Shown one piece after another: positions 33,387 to 45,700 of a DNA stretch of 64,000 nt. Origin of the DNA: an uncultured Sutterella sp. (GTDB lineage Bacteria; Pseudomonadota; Gammaproteobacteria; Burkholderiales; Burkholderiaceae_F); the NCBI GenBank assembly GCA_900545275.1, contig UQYG01000004.1:1-64000 (forward strand). The letters are read 5' to 3'. The notes beneath the pieces are model-generated. The model did no database searches and was not told where the DNA came from. It worked only from the letters and a program-made list of their open reading frames with translations. The translations under genes were made by a program, and so were the position numbers. How positions within the stretch are numbered: the stretch's first letter is position 1; each line of letters opens with the position of its first letter.

Positions 33387-34994
33387 ATGCAATTTGACGC
33401 TCAGGACTATCCGTACGCTTCCAAGCGCCACGTCGTCTACGCCCGCAACGGTATGGTTTGCGCCGGCAATCCCACGGCCACGGCCGCGGGTCTGAAGACC
33501 CTTTTGAAGGGCGGCAACGCCGTCGACGCGGCCGTCACCGTCGCCTCGACCCTGCCCGTCGTGGAACCCACGGGCAACGGCCTCGGCGCCGACTGCTTCG
33601 CCATCATCTGGTACAAGGGCAAGATGTACGGCCTCAACGCCTCGGGGCCCGCTCCGAAGGCGAACTCCATCGCCGCCCTCAAGGCCCGCGGCTACGACAA
33701 GATTCCGAGCTACGGCGTCGAACCGATCAACGTGCCGGGCGCCGTGGCGGGCTGGATGGCCATGCACGAACGCTTCGGCTCACTCGACCTCGAAGAGGTG
33801 ATGAAGCCCGCGATCGAATACGCGGAAAACGGCTTCCCCGTTTCGCCCAACATCTCGCGCCTCTGGGAAGAAGCCTGGGGCATCTACTCGAAGTACCGCG
33901 ACCGTCCGGAATTTGCGGGCTGGTTTGAAACCTTCGCCCCGAAGAACACGTGGTTGCGCCCGGGAGAAATGTTCCGTAACCCCGACATCGCCAAGTCGCT
34001 TCGCCTCATCGCGAAGACGAAGGGCGAAGCCTTCTACCGGGGCGAGCTCGCCGAAAAGATGGACGCCTTCTTCAAGAAGCACAACGGCTTCCTCACGGCC
34101 GAAGACCTCGCCGCCTACAAGCCCGAGTGGGTCGATCCGATTTCCGTGAACTATCACGGCTACGACGTCTGGGAACTCCCGCCCAACGGCCACGGCATCA
34201 CCGTCCTCATGGCGCTGCAGATCCTCAAGGGCTTTGACTTGGGCGAGCGCGACTGCGCCGACACGATGCACAAGCAGATCGAAGCCATGAAGCTCGCCAT
34301 GATGGACACGGCCGCCCACGTGGCCGACCCGCGCACGATGCGCGTCACGGTGGACGAGCTCCTCTCCGAACGCTACGCCGCCGACCGCCGCGCGCTCATC
34401 GGCGAAGAGGCGATCATGCCCACGGCGGGCGATCCGCGCTACCACTCGACCGTCTACTTCTGCTGCGCCGACGGCGAAGGGAACATGGTCTCGCTCATTC
34501 AGAGCAACTTCCGCGGCTTCGGTTCCGGCATCGTCATTCCGGGCACCTCGATCTCGCTCAACGACCGCGCCGAGAACTTCAAGTTCGACGAAAACCACCC
34601 GAACGCCCTCGAAGGCGGCAAACGCCCCTACCACACCATCATTCCGGGCTTCCTCACGAAGGACGGCGAGGCCGTGGGCCCCTTCGGCATCATGGGCGGC
34701 TTCATGCAGCCGCAGGCGCACGTGCAGGTCGTCATGAACATGATCGACTGGCACCTCAACCCGCAGCAGGCCCTCGACGCCCCGCGCTGGCAGTGGGTGG
34801 GCGGCAAGAACGTGGAGGTTGAGCAGGACACGCCCAACCATATCATCCGCCTCCTGCAGCGCCGCGGTCACAACATCATCGTGCAGCCCGACCCGTATCA
34901 CATGGGCCGCGGCCAGATGATTCTGCGCGACAAGGACGGCGTTCTCTGCGGCGCCACCGAAAAGCGCACCGACGGTCAGATCGCCTCGTTCTGA
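33387..34994 (+). CDS. Gamma-glutamyltransferase family protein
   Basis: A 535-residue Ntn-hydrolase of the gamma-glutamyltransferase family. It shows AGNPTATAAGLKTLLKGGNAVDAAV and the large-subunit PPNGHGI region. The expected processing site lies at DPRYHSTVYFCCADGEGNMVS, where the Thr of ST takes the nucleophile position, followed by FRGFGSG and the GGFMQPQAHVQV C-terminal signature. It has no signal peptide, so unlike E. coli Ggt it is probably cytoplasmic. It would cleave gamma-glutamyl bonds such as that of glutathione. AAGGA lies upstream of the start, and the gene ends in a strong terminator. Confidence 0.88.
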   Translation: MQFDAQDYPYASKRHVVYARNGMVCAGNPTATAAGLKTLLKGGNAVDAAVTVASTLPVVEPTGNGLGADCFAIIWYKGKMYGLNASGPAPKANSIAALKARGYDKIPSYGVEPINVPGAVAGWMAMHERFGSLDLEEVMKPAIEYAENGFPVSPNISRLWEEAWGIYSKYRDRPEFAGWFETFAPKNTWLRPGEMFRNPDIAKSLRLIAKTKGEAFYRGELAEKMDAFFKKHNGFLTAEDLAAYKPEWVDPISVNYHGYDVWELPPNGHGITVLMALQILKGFDLGERDCADTMHKQIEAMKLAMMDTAAHVADPRTMRVTVDELLSERYAADRRALIGEEAIMPTAGDPRYHSTVYFCCADGEGNMVSLIQSNFRGFGSGIVIPGTSISLNDRAENFKFDENHPNALEGGKRPYHTIIPGFLTKDGEAVGPFGIMGGFMQPQAHVQVVMNMIDWHLNPQQALDAPRWQWVGGKNVEVEQDTPNHIIRLLQRRGHNIIVQPDPYHMGRGQMILRDKDGVLCGATEKRTDGQIASF

Positions 34995-35017
34995 CGGGTT
35001 CGAGCTTTTTCCGACTC

Positions 35018-35056
35018 AACCCCGCACGGACTTCCCCCGTGCGGGGTTCGTTTTTT
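35018..35056 (+). terminator. Strong intrinsic terminator after gamma-glutamyltransferase
   Basis: Arms 35018-35029 (AACCCCGCACGG) and 35037-35048 (CCGTGCGGGGTT) form a twelve-pair stem followed by CG and six T, 24 bp after the stop. Confidence 0.95.
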
Positions 35057-35076
35057 GCGCCGTCGCCCCGACGCAA

Positions 35077-35104
35077 ACGGGGCGCCCGTTTCCGGACGCC
35101 CCGT
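35077..35104 (-). terminator. Possible terminator after the Sel1-repeat gene
   Basis: Arms 35077-35084 and 35097-35104 (ACGGGGCG/CGCCCCGT) form a stem followed on the minus strand by TTTGCG. The T-run is short, so the call is moderate. It lies 28 bp past the stop at 35132. Confidence 0.55.
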
Positions 35105-35131
35105 CGGCTGAATTTCCCCGTCAGCGAGGAA

Positions 35132-35872
35132 TCAGTACTGCGGCTCGTGCTTTTCGAGCGATTCGAGTTCCTTGAGAATCTTCTCGGCGGTGAGCGACTG
35201 CGCGTACTTGAGGTCGTCCGCATTCATGTGCGAGCGGATCACCTTCGCGCTTTCCGAGGCGGTGTAGACGCTGTCGAACTTGTCGGAGGGCTTCGAAGCG
35301 GCTTCGAAAAGAACATACGCGGCAAAGACGTCGCGCTCGACGCCGTCGCCCATGTTGAGCTGACGGGCGAGCGCGTCAAGCGCCGCGGGATTCCCCTGAA
35401 GGGCCGAGCGGCGGAACCACTTCGCGGCCTCCGTCAGGTCCTTCGGCACCGACGTGCCGTAGAGCCAATAGGTGCCGACGTTGTACTGCGCAAGGGGGTT
35501 CCCCTGACGGGCGGCCGTGAGGTCCCAAACGTAGGCCTGACGCGGCTCGGCCTTGACGCCGAGCCCCTTGTTGAAGACTTCGGAGAGCGCGAGCATCGCG
35601 CGTTCGTTGCCGAGATAGGCGGCCTTTTCCCACCAGTGGATGCCTGTGAGACGCTGCGGATTCATGCCGAGGCCGCGGTGGAAGATTTCACCGATGTAGT
35701 ACATGGCTTCGGAATTGTCCTTGGCCGCTTCCGCCTCAAATTCCTTCATGGCGGCCTTGTAGTCCTGCTTATTGAGGAGGGCGACGCCTTCGGGAACGCC
35801 CGCCGAGGCGGGAAGCGCCACGGCCGCGGCGAGGGCCGCGAGAAGCGCGGTCTGACGAATACGCTTGAACAT
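35132..35872 (-). CDS. Exported Sel1/TPR-repeat protein
   Basis: A 246-residue protein with a signal peptide (about 1-24, ending ALPASAG) and four or more Sel1-type repeats. Examples are AMYYIGEIFHRGLGMNPQRLTGIHWWEKAAYLGNERAML, PLAQYNVGTYWLYGTSVPKDLTEAAKWFRRSALQGN and the stretch around ALDALARQLNMGDGVERD. Such repeats form helical scaffolds for protein-protein contacts in the periplasm. No enzymatic motif is seen. The start at 35872 has GGAG upstream. It is transcribed alone. Confidence 0.85.
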   Translation of the reverse strand: MFKRIRQTALLAALAAAVALPASAGVPEGVALLNKQDYKAAMKEFEAEAAKDNSEAMYYIGEIFHRGLGMNPQRLTGIHWWEKAAYLGNERAMLALSEVFNKGLGVKAEPRQAYVWDLTAARQGNPLAQYNVGTYWLYGTSVPKDLTEAAKWFRRSALQGNPAALDALARQLNMGDGVERDVFAAYVLFEAASKPSDKFDSVYTASESAKVIRSHMNADDLKYAQSLTAEKILKELESLEKHEPQY

Positions 35873-36223
35873 TCGTTTTCTCCAAATGGTGTGGGGTCTC
35901 TTCGGGGCGACGCTTCAAAAGAAAACGCGCGCCCGATTTTGCGAAGAGTCTATCCGTGCATTCTTAAGGGAAGCTAAATCGGAAGGCTCTTTCCCAAGCA
36001 AGACGTCGTCACGACGCCGCCAACCCCCACCCGTCTTCAGTCCGAGCCGATTGGGGTGGCGTGTAGGTCCATGCCGATGTCGTTGCAGTCTTCGCGGCAT
36101 CGTGCATCACGCACGATCTGCCGGGCTGCGACGGCATCGGCAGCGTTACAAACGCTTGAAGGCCGGGCGCGAAGGGATTCCTTTCCTTCGGAAAGAACGG
36201 AACCGACGGTCATCTCCGTGCGG
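35873..36223. other. Intergenic region between gsiD and the Sel1 gene
   Basis: A 351-bp gap between minus-strand genes. It must carry the Sel1-protein promoter, and the region 3' of gsiD. I see no gene with a family signature, no tRNA and no clear terminator directly after gsiD. Confidence 0.45.
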
Positions 36224-37177
36224 TCAATCGACCTGAATTTCCGACTTCGGGTCGAAGGCGTCGCGCAGGGCGTCGCCCAAAAGATTGAAGGCGAGCACCG
36301 TAAGGAAGATCGCGAGCACGGCGAAGACCGCGGTGTGCGGCGCCGTCATCAGATCGGCTCTCGCTTCGTTGAGCATGGCGCCCCACTCGGGCGTGGGCGG
36401 CTGCGCTCCGAGACCGAGAAAGGAGAGCGACGCCGCCGTGATGATGGCCGTGCCGATGCGCATCGAGAGATAGACGAGGATCACCGAGACCGTCCCCGGA
36501 AAGATGTGCCGAAAAAGAATCGTGAAATCCGACGCGCCGATGCTTCGGGCCGCCTCCACGTAGGTTTCATGCTTGAGATAGAGGACGTTTGCGCGTACGA
36601 GCCGCGCAAAGGCGGGCACCGAGAAAATCGCCACGGCCGCGACGACGTTGAGCATTCCGCCCCCGAGCACGGCGACGATCCCGATCGCCAACAAAATCCC
36701 CGGAAACGCGAAGAGCACGTCGGAGACCCGCGAGACGATGCGGTCGATCCATCCTTCGTAGTAGCCCGCAAGAAGTCCGAGCACCGCGCCGATCAAGGCG
36801 CCCGCCAATACCGAAAAAAGACCGCAGAAAAGCGAAATCCGCGTTCCCGCGAGAATGCGGCTGAAGACGTCGCGCCCGAGCGCGTCGACACCGAACCAGT
36901 ACAGGGCGGAGGGACCTTCGTTCAGGTGATCGTAGTCAAAGTAGTTTTCCGGATCGAAGGGCGCGAGATAGGGCCCGAAGATCGCGAGCAAAAAGAGCGC
37001 CGCCACCAGGACCGCGGACGCCACGCCTACGGGATTGCGGCGAAACCGCCCGCAGGCGTCCGACCAGGGCGTTCGGATGCGGGTCGCAACCGGCATCGTC
37101 TCGGCGGCGTCGGGAAGGCGCCCGGCCGGCTCCGAGAGTTCGGTCGTTTTCGTTTCGACCTTGTCGTTTACCGTCAT
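36224..37177 (-). CDS. gsiD: Glutathione/oligopeptide ABC permease, GsiD/DppC type
   Basis: A 317-residue permease with an N-terminal cytoplasmic tail (about 1-50), an OppC-type N-terminal segment (WSDACGRFRRNPVGVASAVLV), about six helices and the EAA loop VEAARSIGASDFTILFRHIFPG. It pairs with the GsiC-like permease to form the membrane channel. A GGGAGAG site lies before the start, ten bases after the gsiC stop. It is the last gene in a four-gene operon. Glutathione as substrate is inferred from operon layout and the nearby gamma-glutamyltransferase; dipeptides or other peptides are possible. Confidence 0.88.
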   Translation of the reverse strand: MTVNDKVETKTTELSEPAGRLPDAAETMPVATRIRTPWSDACGRFRRNPVGVASAVLVAALFLLAIFGPYLAPFDPENYFDYDHLNEGPSALYWFGVDALGRDVFSRILAGTRISLFCGLFSVLAGALIGAVLGLLAGYYEGWIDRIVSRVSDVLFAFPGILLAIGIVAVLGGGMLNVVAAVAIFSVPAFARLVRANVLYLKHETYVEAARSIGASDFTILFRHIFPGTVSVILVYLSMRIGTAIITAASLSFLGLGAQPPTPEWGAMLNEARADLMTAPHTAVFAVLAIFLTVLAFNLLGDALRDAFDPKSEIQVD

Positions 37178-37187
37178 GATCTCTCCC

Positions 37188-38114
37188 TCACTTGTTGCCG
37201 TAACGGATGCTCGGATTCAACCAGCCGTAGAGCAGGTCGACCGCGAGGTTGATGAGGAGGAACTCCATCGAAAAGAGGAGCACGCAGCTCTGCATCACGG
37301 GATAGTCGCGCATTTCGACGGCGTCGACGAGAAGCCGTCCCATGCCCGGCCAGTTGAAGACCTTCTCGACGACGATCGAGCCGCCGAGCAAAAAACCGAA
37401 CTGCAGTCCCATCATCGTGACGACCGGAATCAGGGCGTTGCGAAGCGCATGGCGCGAGAGCACCTGCCGCGCGGGCAGTCCCTTGGCGCGCGCCGTGCGC
37501 ACGTAGTCTTCGGAGAGCACCTCGATCAGGGCCGAACGCGTAAAGCGCGCCATCACGGCGGCCACGCCCGCGCCCAGGGTGATCGAGGGCAATACGTAGT
37601 GGCGCCAGCTCTCCGCTCCAACGGTCGGGAACCATCCGAGCCAGACGGAAAAGACTTCCATCAAGAGGATCCCCAACGCAAAGGGCGGCATGGAAATGCC
37701 GGACACGGCGAAGGCCATGCCGAGCCGGTCGGGCCAACGGCCGCGCTTCACGGCCGAGACGACGCCGATCAGAAGTCCGAACGCCACGGCCCAGACCATG
37801 GCGGCGACGGTGAGAAGCAGCGTCGGACCGAAGCGGTCCGCCACCTCGTCGATCACCGGACGCTGCGAGCGGATCGAAATCCCGAAGTCGCCCGTCACGG
37901 TCTTCTTTACGAAGAGCACGAACTGCTCGGGCAAGGGCCGGTCGAGCCCCAGGCGCTCGCGCACCATCCGCACCGTTTCCTCGTCGGCCTCGGACCCGGC
38001 CGCGAGCTGCGCGGGGTCGCCCGGGAGCAGGTGCACGAAGAAGAAGACGCACACCGTCACGAGGAACATGGTCGGCACGAGACCGAGAAGACGCATCACG
38101 AAATAGCGAAACAT
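37188..38114 (-). CDS. gsiC: Glutathione/oligopeptide ABC permease, GsiC/DppB type
   Basis: A 308-residue permease of the OppB group. It starts with MFRYFVMRLLGLVPTMFLVTV, contains the LPGDPAQL periplasmic segment typical of OppB/DppB, has six helices, and an EAA loop at DYVRTARAKGLPARQVLSRHALRNALIPVV. An AAGGA site is eight bases upstream. It follows the binding-protein gene after a stable intercistronic hairpin. Confidence 0.9.
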   Translation of the reverse strand: MFRYFVMRLLGLVPTMFLVTVCVFFFVHLLPGDPAQLAAGSEADEETVRMVRERLGLDRPLPEQFVLFVKKTVTGDFGISIRSQRPVIDEVADRFGPTLLLTVAAMVWAVAFGLLIGVVSAVKRGRWPDRLGMAFAVSGISMPPFALGILLMEVFSVWLGWFPTVGAESWRHYVLPSITLGAGVAAVMARFTRSALIEVLSEDYVRTARAKGLPARQVLSRHALRNALIPVVTMMGLQFGFLLGGSIVVEKVFNWPGMGRLLVDAVEMRDYPVMQSCVLLFSMEFLLINLAVDLLYGWLNPSIRYGNK

Positions 38115-38134
38115 CGTTCTTATCCTTTTTCATT

Positions 38135-38164
38135 GCGCCGGAAGGCCCGGAGACCCTCCGGCGC
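38135..38164 (-). other. Stable intercistronic hairpin after the binding-protein gene
   Basis: Arms 38135-38142 (GCGCCGGA) and 38157-38164 (TCCGGCGC) pair perfectly, just after the gsiB stop. There is no long T-run after the stem. Such hairpins often protect the upstream mRNA so that the binding protein is made in excess over the permeases. Confidence 0.6.
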
Positions 38165-38173
38165 CGCTCTGCG

Positions 38174-39706
38174 TCACTTCACGAGTTCCGCTTCGTAGAA
38201 GTCGTAGCTGCTGTCGGGGCGCAGACGGAAGTTCTTCAAGGTCTTCGCGCTCGCGCCCGTCACGTCTTCGGTCACGAGGAAGGCCCAGGGAGCGTCGTTC
38301 CAGATCGTCGACTGCACCTCTTCATAGAGCTTCGCGCGCTTCGTCCTGTCGGTTTCGGCAATCGCCTCGTCGAGAAGGCGGTCCACCTTCTCGTTCTTGT
38401 AGAAGCCTTCGTTCGCAAGGGCCGGCGCCCAGCTTTCCGAGTGAAAGAGCGGCCGCATCGCCAGGTCGATTTCGCCCGTCGAATTCGACCAACCGATGTA
38501 ATAGAGCCGCATCCCGGCCTTCATCGGATCCTGCACGCTTTCAACGAGCGCAACGCGCTGACCGGCTTCCAGACTGCGAAGCGTCGTTCGGATGCCGACT
38601 TGACGGAGCTGCTGCTGGATGAACTGAATCACCTTCTGGCCGGTCGTGTTGTTGTAGCCCGACCACAACACCGTCTCGAAGCCCTGCGGATAGCCCGCCT
38701 CCTTGAGGAGTTCGCGCGCCTTCTTAGGGTCATAAGGCCAGGGACCGGGCTTCGTCGCGAATTCGAAGACTTCCGGCACCACGCCCGTCACCGGACGGGC
38801 ATAGCCCGAGAAGGCCACCTTGGCGAGCGCCTCCTTGTTGATGGCGTAGTTGATCGCCCGACGCACGCGCACGTCGGTGAAGGGCTTGTGCAGATTGTTG
38901 ATGAAGAGATAGCGCACGATGACGGAAGGCTGCACCAGGATGTCGATGTTCGGCTCCTTTTGGAGAACCTTGATCTGTTCCGCGGGCATCGGGTGCGCAA
39001 ACTGCGCTTCGCCCGTGCGGACCATGGCCGCGCGCGTGCTGTTTTCCACGACCGGACGCCAGAGGATGCCGTCCAACTTCGGAAGTCCCGCCACGCGATA
39101 GTTCGGATTCTTCACGACGTGGAGCCGCTCGCTCGGGTTGTAATCCTTAAGAACGTAAGGCCCCGTGCCGCAGGCGTTGAAGGCGACGTCCTTGCCGCTC
39201 TTCAGAAGGCTCGGACACACCATCTGCACCGTACCGTTCGCCAAACGCGAGAGGAAGGTGCCGAGCGGGTGCTTGAGGGTGATGCGCACCGTCAGGGGAT
39301 CGGCCACCTCCACCTTCTCGATCGGCGTGAAGTAGGTGCGGCGCGAGAGGTGATTGGCGGGGTCGAGCAGACGATCGATGTTGAGCTTTACGGCCTCGGC
39401 GTCGAGCGTCGTGCCGTCGTGGAACTTCACGTTCGGGCGCAGCTTGATCGTGTAGACGAGACCGTCGGGACTCGTTTCACAGCTTTGCGCCAACTGCGGC
39501 ACGGGCTTCATGTTCTCGTCGAACGTGAAGAGGCCTTCGTAGAAGGACTTGGCCGCGGCGCGAGAGAGCATGTCGGTCGCGTCGTAGGGGTCGAGCGTCG
39601 TGAAGCCCGAGCCCACGGCCACCGTGATTTCTTCGGCCGAGGCGGGTTGGAAGAGAAAGCCGGCTGCGGCGAGGCAGAGCGCCAAAATGGATGCACGCGG
39701 TTTCAT
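38174..39706 (-). CDS. gsiB: Glutathione/oligopeptide-binding protein, GsiB type
   Basis: A 510-residue periplasmic SBP family 5 protein with a signal peptide (about 1-24, ending PASAE). The mature N terminus ITVAVGSGFTTLDPYDATDMLSRAAAKSFYEGLF and the inner segment SPDGLVYTIKLRPNVKFHDG match the dipeptide/nickel/glutathione group, and its length is almost that of E. coli GsiB. It captures a peptide and delivers it to the GsiCD channel. AAAGGA lies seven bases upstream of the start. Confidence 0.9.
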   Translation of the reverse strand: MKPRASILALCLAAAGFLFQPASAEEITVAVGSGFTTLDPYDATDMLSRAAAKSFYEGLFTFDENMKPVPQLAQSCETSPDGLVYTIKLRPNVKFHDGTTLDAEAVKLNIDRLLDPANHLSRRTYFTPIEKVEVADPLTVRITLKHPLGTFLSRLANGTVQMVCPSLLKSGKDVAFNACGTGPYVLKDYNPSERLHVVKNPNYRVAGLPKLDGILWRPVVENSTRAAMVRTGEAQFAHPMPAEQIKVLQKEPNIDILVQPSVIVRYLFINNLHKPFTDVRVRRAINYAINKEALAKVAFSGYARPVTGVVPEVFEFATKPGPWPYDPKKARELLKEAGYPQGFETVLWSGYNNTTGQKVIQFIQQQLRQVGIRTTLRSLEAGQRVALVESVQDPMKAGMRLYYIGWSNSTGEIDLAMRPLFHSESWAPALANEGFYKNEKVDRLLDEAIAETDRTKRAKLYEEVQSTIWNDAPWAFLVTEDVTGASAKTLKNFRLRPDSSYDFYEAELVK

Positions 39707-39820
39707 GAGGGTTTCCTTTTGTCGGGGTGGAGAGATTGGCGGACTCTCGGCGGATCTTGGGCCGCACTGCGGTCCCGGATCCGCTCGGGAGGGGTTGGGG
39801 ATTGTGTTTTCAAACGGTCG

Positions 39821-41674
<1,854 letters not shown>

Positions 41675-41978
41675 AATGCACCTCAATCAGAAGAAGGATC
41701 CCGACACGGATTCCGGGCTCCAAAATCATCCACGACCCCCACCCCGTCCGGCGCTTTTCCGTTTTAGGGACGCAAACCGAATCGGTTGACGATGGACATC
41801 GTTCACGAATCAGGCTATCACGATGAGGCGCCGCAAGGCTATGGAAAAATGCCTACTCTCCTTGTTCCGAAACACGACACACGAAAAGAATTTGAAAACG
41901 GGCCCGTTTCCGGACCCGTTGCGATTTGGGAAAAACGCTTTTCCGCGTCTTCCTGTTTCTTCGGCGAAAAGCCCGGAA
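41675..41978. other. Intergenic region upstream of gsiA
   Basis: About 300 bp that must contain the gsi operon promoter (minus strand) and the 3' end of the RibD-C-like gene. The terminator at 41895-41920 belongs to the latter. An AT-rich stretch near 41780-41900 is compatible with a promoter, but no clear -10/-35 pair or operator was found. Confidence 0.4.
41895..41920 (-). terminator. Intrinsic terminator after the RibD-C-like gene
   Basis: Arms 41897-41906 and 41911-41920 pair over ten positions with one wobble and a four-base loop. On the minus strand the stem leads to TTTTC. It lies about 58 bp past the stop at 41979. Confidence 0.82.
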
Positions 41979-42689
41979 TCAGGCCTTCCTCACCGAATAG
42001 CGAAGCCACACGACCCCGCCCGGAAAGGTTTCGGTCGCAATGTGCTCGAGGCGCTGTCCTTGGGCGGGGCGTTCGCCGGGAGCGCCGTGATAGCCGATCA
42101 CGGAAGAGACGCCGGCGAGCCCGTCAATCGCGGGATAGACGAGAAAGCTCAGTTCGTCGATGAGGCCCGCCTTCAGGAAGGCGCCGTTGATGATGCCGCC
42201 CCCTTCGAGGAGCAGCGTGTGCGCGTCGAAGCGACGTTCGATTTCGGCGAGCGCCGTCGGGAAGGCGTCGTCGCCCTTTCCTTCGAAGACGTAGGAAACT
42301 CCGCGGTCGCGAAGTTCCGCGAGGTATCCGTCGCCCACTTCGGGCGACAAAACGGCGACCAGATGTTCGCCCGTGGGAAGAGTCGAGTCCGGATAGTGGA
42401 GCTTTCCCTTCGGGTCGAAGACGACCGCGATCGGACGGCCTTCACGGTTTCCGGTGTGGGGTTCGGGGACGCTTCCGTCCGTGCGAAGCGCGGCGGGTTC
42501 CTTTTCGACGATGCCGTCGGCGTATTCGGCCATCGTCGTTCGGCCCACCATCCAGCCCGCGGCGTTGAACTGCGAAGCGGCGGTTTCGTAGACCGTCGTG
42601 ATGTCTGCGCCTTCGGGGCCCGGCGTCCAGCGGCTCGGGTAAAGCCGACCGTCGACCGAAGCGATCATGTGGCAGATGATCTTTGGCAT
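41979..42689 (-). CDS. RibD C-terminal-domain (DHFR-like) reductase
   Basis: A 236-residue protein with the RibD-C/dihydrofolate-reductase-like fold. It begins MPKIICHMIASVDGRLYPS and shows AGWMVGRTTMAEYADG (nucleotide loop), AVVFDPKGKL, and THTLLLEGGGIINGAFLKAGLIDELSFLVYPAIDG. Family members reduce pteridine- or pyrimidine-like substrates with NADPH, but this stand-alone type has no firm substrate. It has an AAGGAGAGAAC site identical to that of the M20 gene at 19014. A truncated relative lies at 19184-19738. Confidence 0.86.
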   Translation of the reverse strand: MPKIICHMIASVDGRLYPSRWTPGPEGADITTVYETAASQFNAAGWMVGRTTMAEYADGIVEKEPAALRTDGSVPEPHTGNREGRPIAVVFDPKGKLHYPDSTLPTGEHLVAVLSPEVGDGYLAELRDRGVSYVFEGKGDDAFPTALAEIERRFDAHTLLLEGGGIINGAFLKAGLIDELSFLVYPAIDGLAGVSSVIGYHGAPGERPAQGQRLEHIATETFPGGVVWLRYSVRKA

Positions 42690-42788
42690 GTTCTCTCCTT
42701 GAGGAATCGAAGCTTTCCAATGCTATCGCGGCCGAAACAAAACGGGCCGCACAATCCCGTGCGAAGTTTGCCTGATTCTGCCGTTTGC

Positions 42789-45700
42789 TCAGCGGGTGAA
42801 ACGGTCGAGCCACCGCGCGGGAATCGGCGTTTCGAGTTCCCACACGATCGACATCGGACACTCGCCCGTATCCGACACGTACGCCAAGCGCCCCAAGTAG
42901 ACAAAAGCCTGCGTCACGCCCTTTTCGATCTTCTTTTCGCGCACGAACAAATGCGCCTGCGGCGCGTCCCCGTTGCGAAAGTCGACGGCCCGGTAGCGCC
43001 GGCCCTTGTCGCTCTCGGAGCGCGTGGTCGACTGCGTCTGCCAATGAAAGTGGTTCGCGTTCATGGCGTAGTCGTCGTACCGACGGGAGAGAGCGAAGTG
43101 GCGCTCCTCCTTGTCGATCGTGACGAAAAAGAGGTCTGCGCGCCGGTCCTTGAGATAGAGGACGCCCTCGCGGAAATTGGCGGCCTGTTCGTAGCCGAAG
43201 GCGGCCAAGGCTTCGCGTGCGGAATAGGAGGCGTGAAGTTCGAGCGGCACGTCGTCGGGGACCGTTGCGGGCGGACTCAGAAAGTCGACGTCCGCAAGGA
43301 GCGCCTCGAGAAGTCCCGTCACGGCGCGGCGCCATCCGGCATTTTCCAGAAGCGCTTCGTAGAAGGCCTTCGCAGCCGGGAGATTGCCCCCGTACTTGCG
43401 CACCTCCGCCTCGATCCAGGCGAAGGTGAAGAGCACCCAGTTGGCCCTCTGCCGCGCCGTAAAGGCTTCAAAGGGCGCCCCTTCCCGCAGGTCACGCAGA
43501 AGGTCGGCAAGCGACGCGTAGCCGTTCTTGCGGCATACGCGCAAAAAGGCCGTCTTCGTGAGGCGAAAGGCCTGCGGAACCGAAACGGCCCTTTCGCGCC
43601 CGTCCCCTGCGCGGGCGAGGACGTCTTCAAAGTAGAGATCGTCCCTCCCCTTTTCGACGCCCGACACCCAGAGCGGCCAGTCTTTGACGCGCAGATTCTG
43701 CGAGCGCAGGAAGTCCGTAAACTTGGGCTCTCCCGTCTGCCGCGCCAACCATTCGCCCGCCGCCTCGAGCTCGCGCCCCTTGAGCCTGCGGTGCGCTTTG
43801 ATGTTGTCGAGGACGTCCTCCATGGCCTGCTTTTCGAGAGTGAGCGTACAGCCGAGCGGCAAAAGAGTCGAATCGGTTCCCTGCACGAGGTCCACGACGT
43901 TCGCCGTCGCCAAACGCGTAAGGGCGCGAAGGCGAGCCTCAAACGAGAATTCCTTTCTGGCCGTGCCCACGAAGTCGAGCACCGTGAGACGCACTTTGTC
44001 CGAGCACTTTCTCAAGCCGCGCCCCAACTGCTGCAGGAAGACCGTCACCGACTCGGTCGGGCGCAGGAAGAGAACCGTGTTCACTTCGGGGATGTCGACG
44101 CCCTCGTTGTAGACGTCGACCGTACAGAGAAAACGAAGTTCGCCGCTCACGAGCCTTCTCGGCGCATTCCGGCGTTCTTCGGCGGGGGTTTCCCCGTCGA
44201 TCGCGGCCGCGGGAATGCCGGCTTCGCACAGTACCCTCGCAACGTGCGCCGCATGGAGGCGCCCCGCGCAGAAGACGATCCCCCGCACGTCGGAGAGGTC
44301 TGGGAGGTAACGGCGAAGGGCTCCGAGCACCGCACGGTCGCGGTCCCCCGCCGACCTGCCTTCGGTGTAGAGGGCTTCGAGTTCGGACGCGGCGTAGCTT
44401 CCACGCGTCCACTTGAGGCCGGCGAGCGACACCGGGTCCGTCACCATCAGGTAGTCGAAGGGTACGAGAAGCTGCCGGTCGATCGCCTCGCCGAGACCGA
44501 GTTCGGCCGTGATGCGTCCGCCGAACCGCTCGAGCACGTCCCGCCCGTCCCCGCGCCAGGGCGTGGCCGTGAGGCCGAGAAGGACCTTCGGACGGAGCGC
44601 ATCGAGAAGCGCTCGGTAACTCTGCGCCGCGGCGTGGTGGAATTCGTCCACGACCACGTACTCGAAGTGTTCGGGCGGATAGAAATGCGCGAGGTCGCGG
44701 CTTGCGGCCGTCTGCACCGAGAGGAAGACGTGGCGGTGCTCCTTGGGCGTTTCGCGCCCCGTGAAAAGTTCGCCGAAATTCATGTCGTTGAGCACGTATC
44801 GGAAAGCGTTTCTCGCCTGAAGGAGAATTTCCTCGCGGTGCGCGACGAAAAGGAGATTCTCGCGTCGTCCGAGTCTCCTCGCCCTTTCCCGATAGTCGAA
44901 GGCCGCGATCATCGTCTTTCCCGTTCCCGTCGCCGCGACGACGAGCGATTTTGTCTCGCCGTGCAGGGTTCTTGCGGCGTCGAGACGCTCGAGAATCGCC
45001 TGTTGGAAGGGATAGGGTTCAAGTTCGATCCCGAAGGTCGACAAGGGAGTCGCCGACGAGAGGGAGGCGCCCGACTCGCCGCGCCTGGCCTCGAGAATCG
45101 CCTCGCGAAGCTTCGTTTCGTCGCGCGCGGCGTCAAAGCGCCGGAAGCGTTCCTCATCCGTCACGTAGGCCTCGAAGATCGTCTTCATGCGCTCGAGAAG
45201 CGCCGCATCGGACGCTTGCGTCACCTTGACGGTCCACTCGAGACCGTAGCTCAGCGCCGCCTTCGAAAGGTTGGCGCTTCCCGCGTAGGCGGTCGAGAGG
45301 CCGTGGGGCCGGTGGAAGAGATAGGACTTTGCGTGGTGGCGCGTCGCGCCCGTGTCGTAGGCCACGAAGATTTCGGCGTTGGGGAGGTTCGAAAGCCAGA
45401 GCACCGCTTCCGGATCGGTCGCCCCGACGTAGGTGGTCGTGACGACGCGCAGCCGTCCGCCCCGCTCGGCGAAGCGCTCGAGCACCGGCATCATGGGACG
45501 AAGGCCCGACATCTTGACGAAGGACACCAGCCAATCGACGCTTTCGGCCGTTTCGGTTTCGCGCCGCAGTTCATCGAGGAGCGCGGGTTCCCCGCGGGCG
45601 CCCGTGAGGAGCGTCGTTTGCGAAAAAGACGTTTCGGGCCGCACCGCGTCCGCCCAACGCGGTTCGCCCGGGACGGGATTCATGCGGTCGGCGGCGAGAA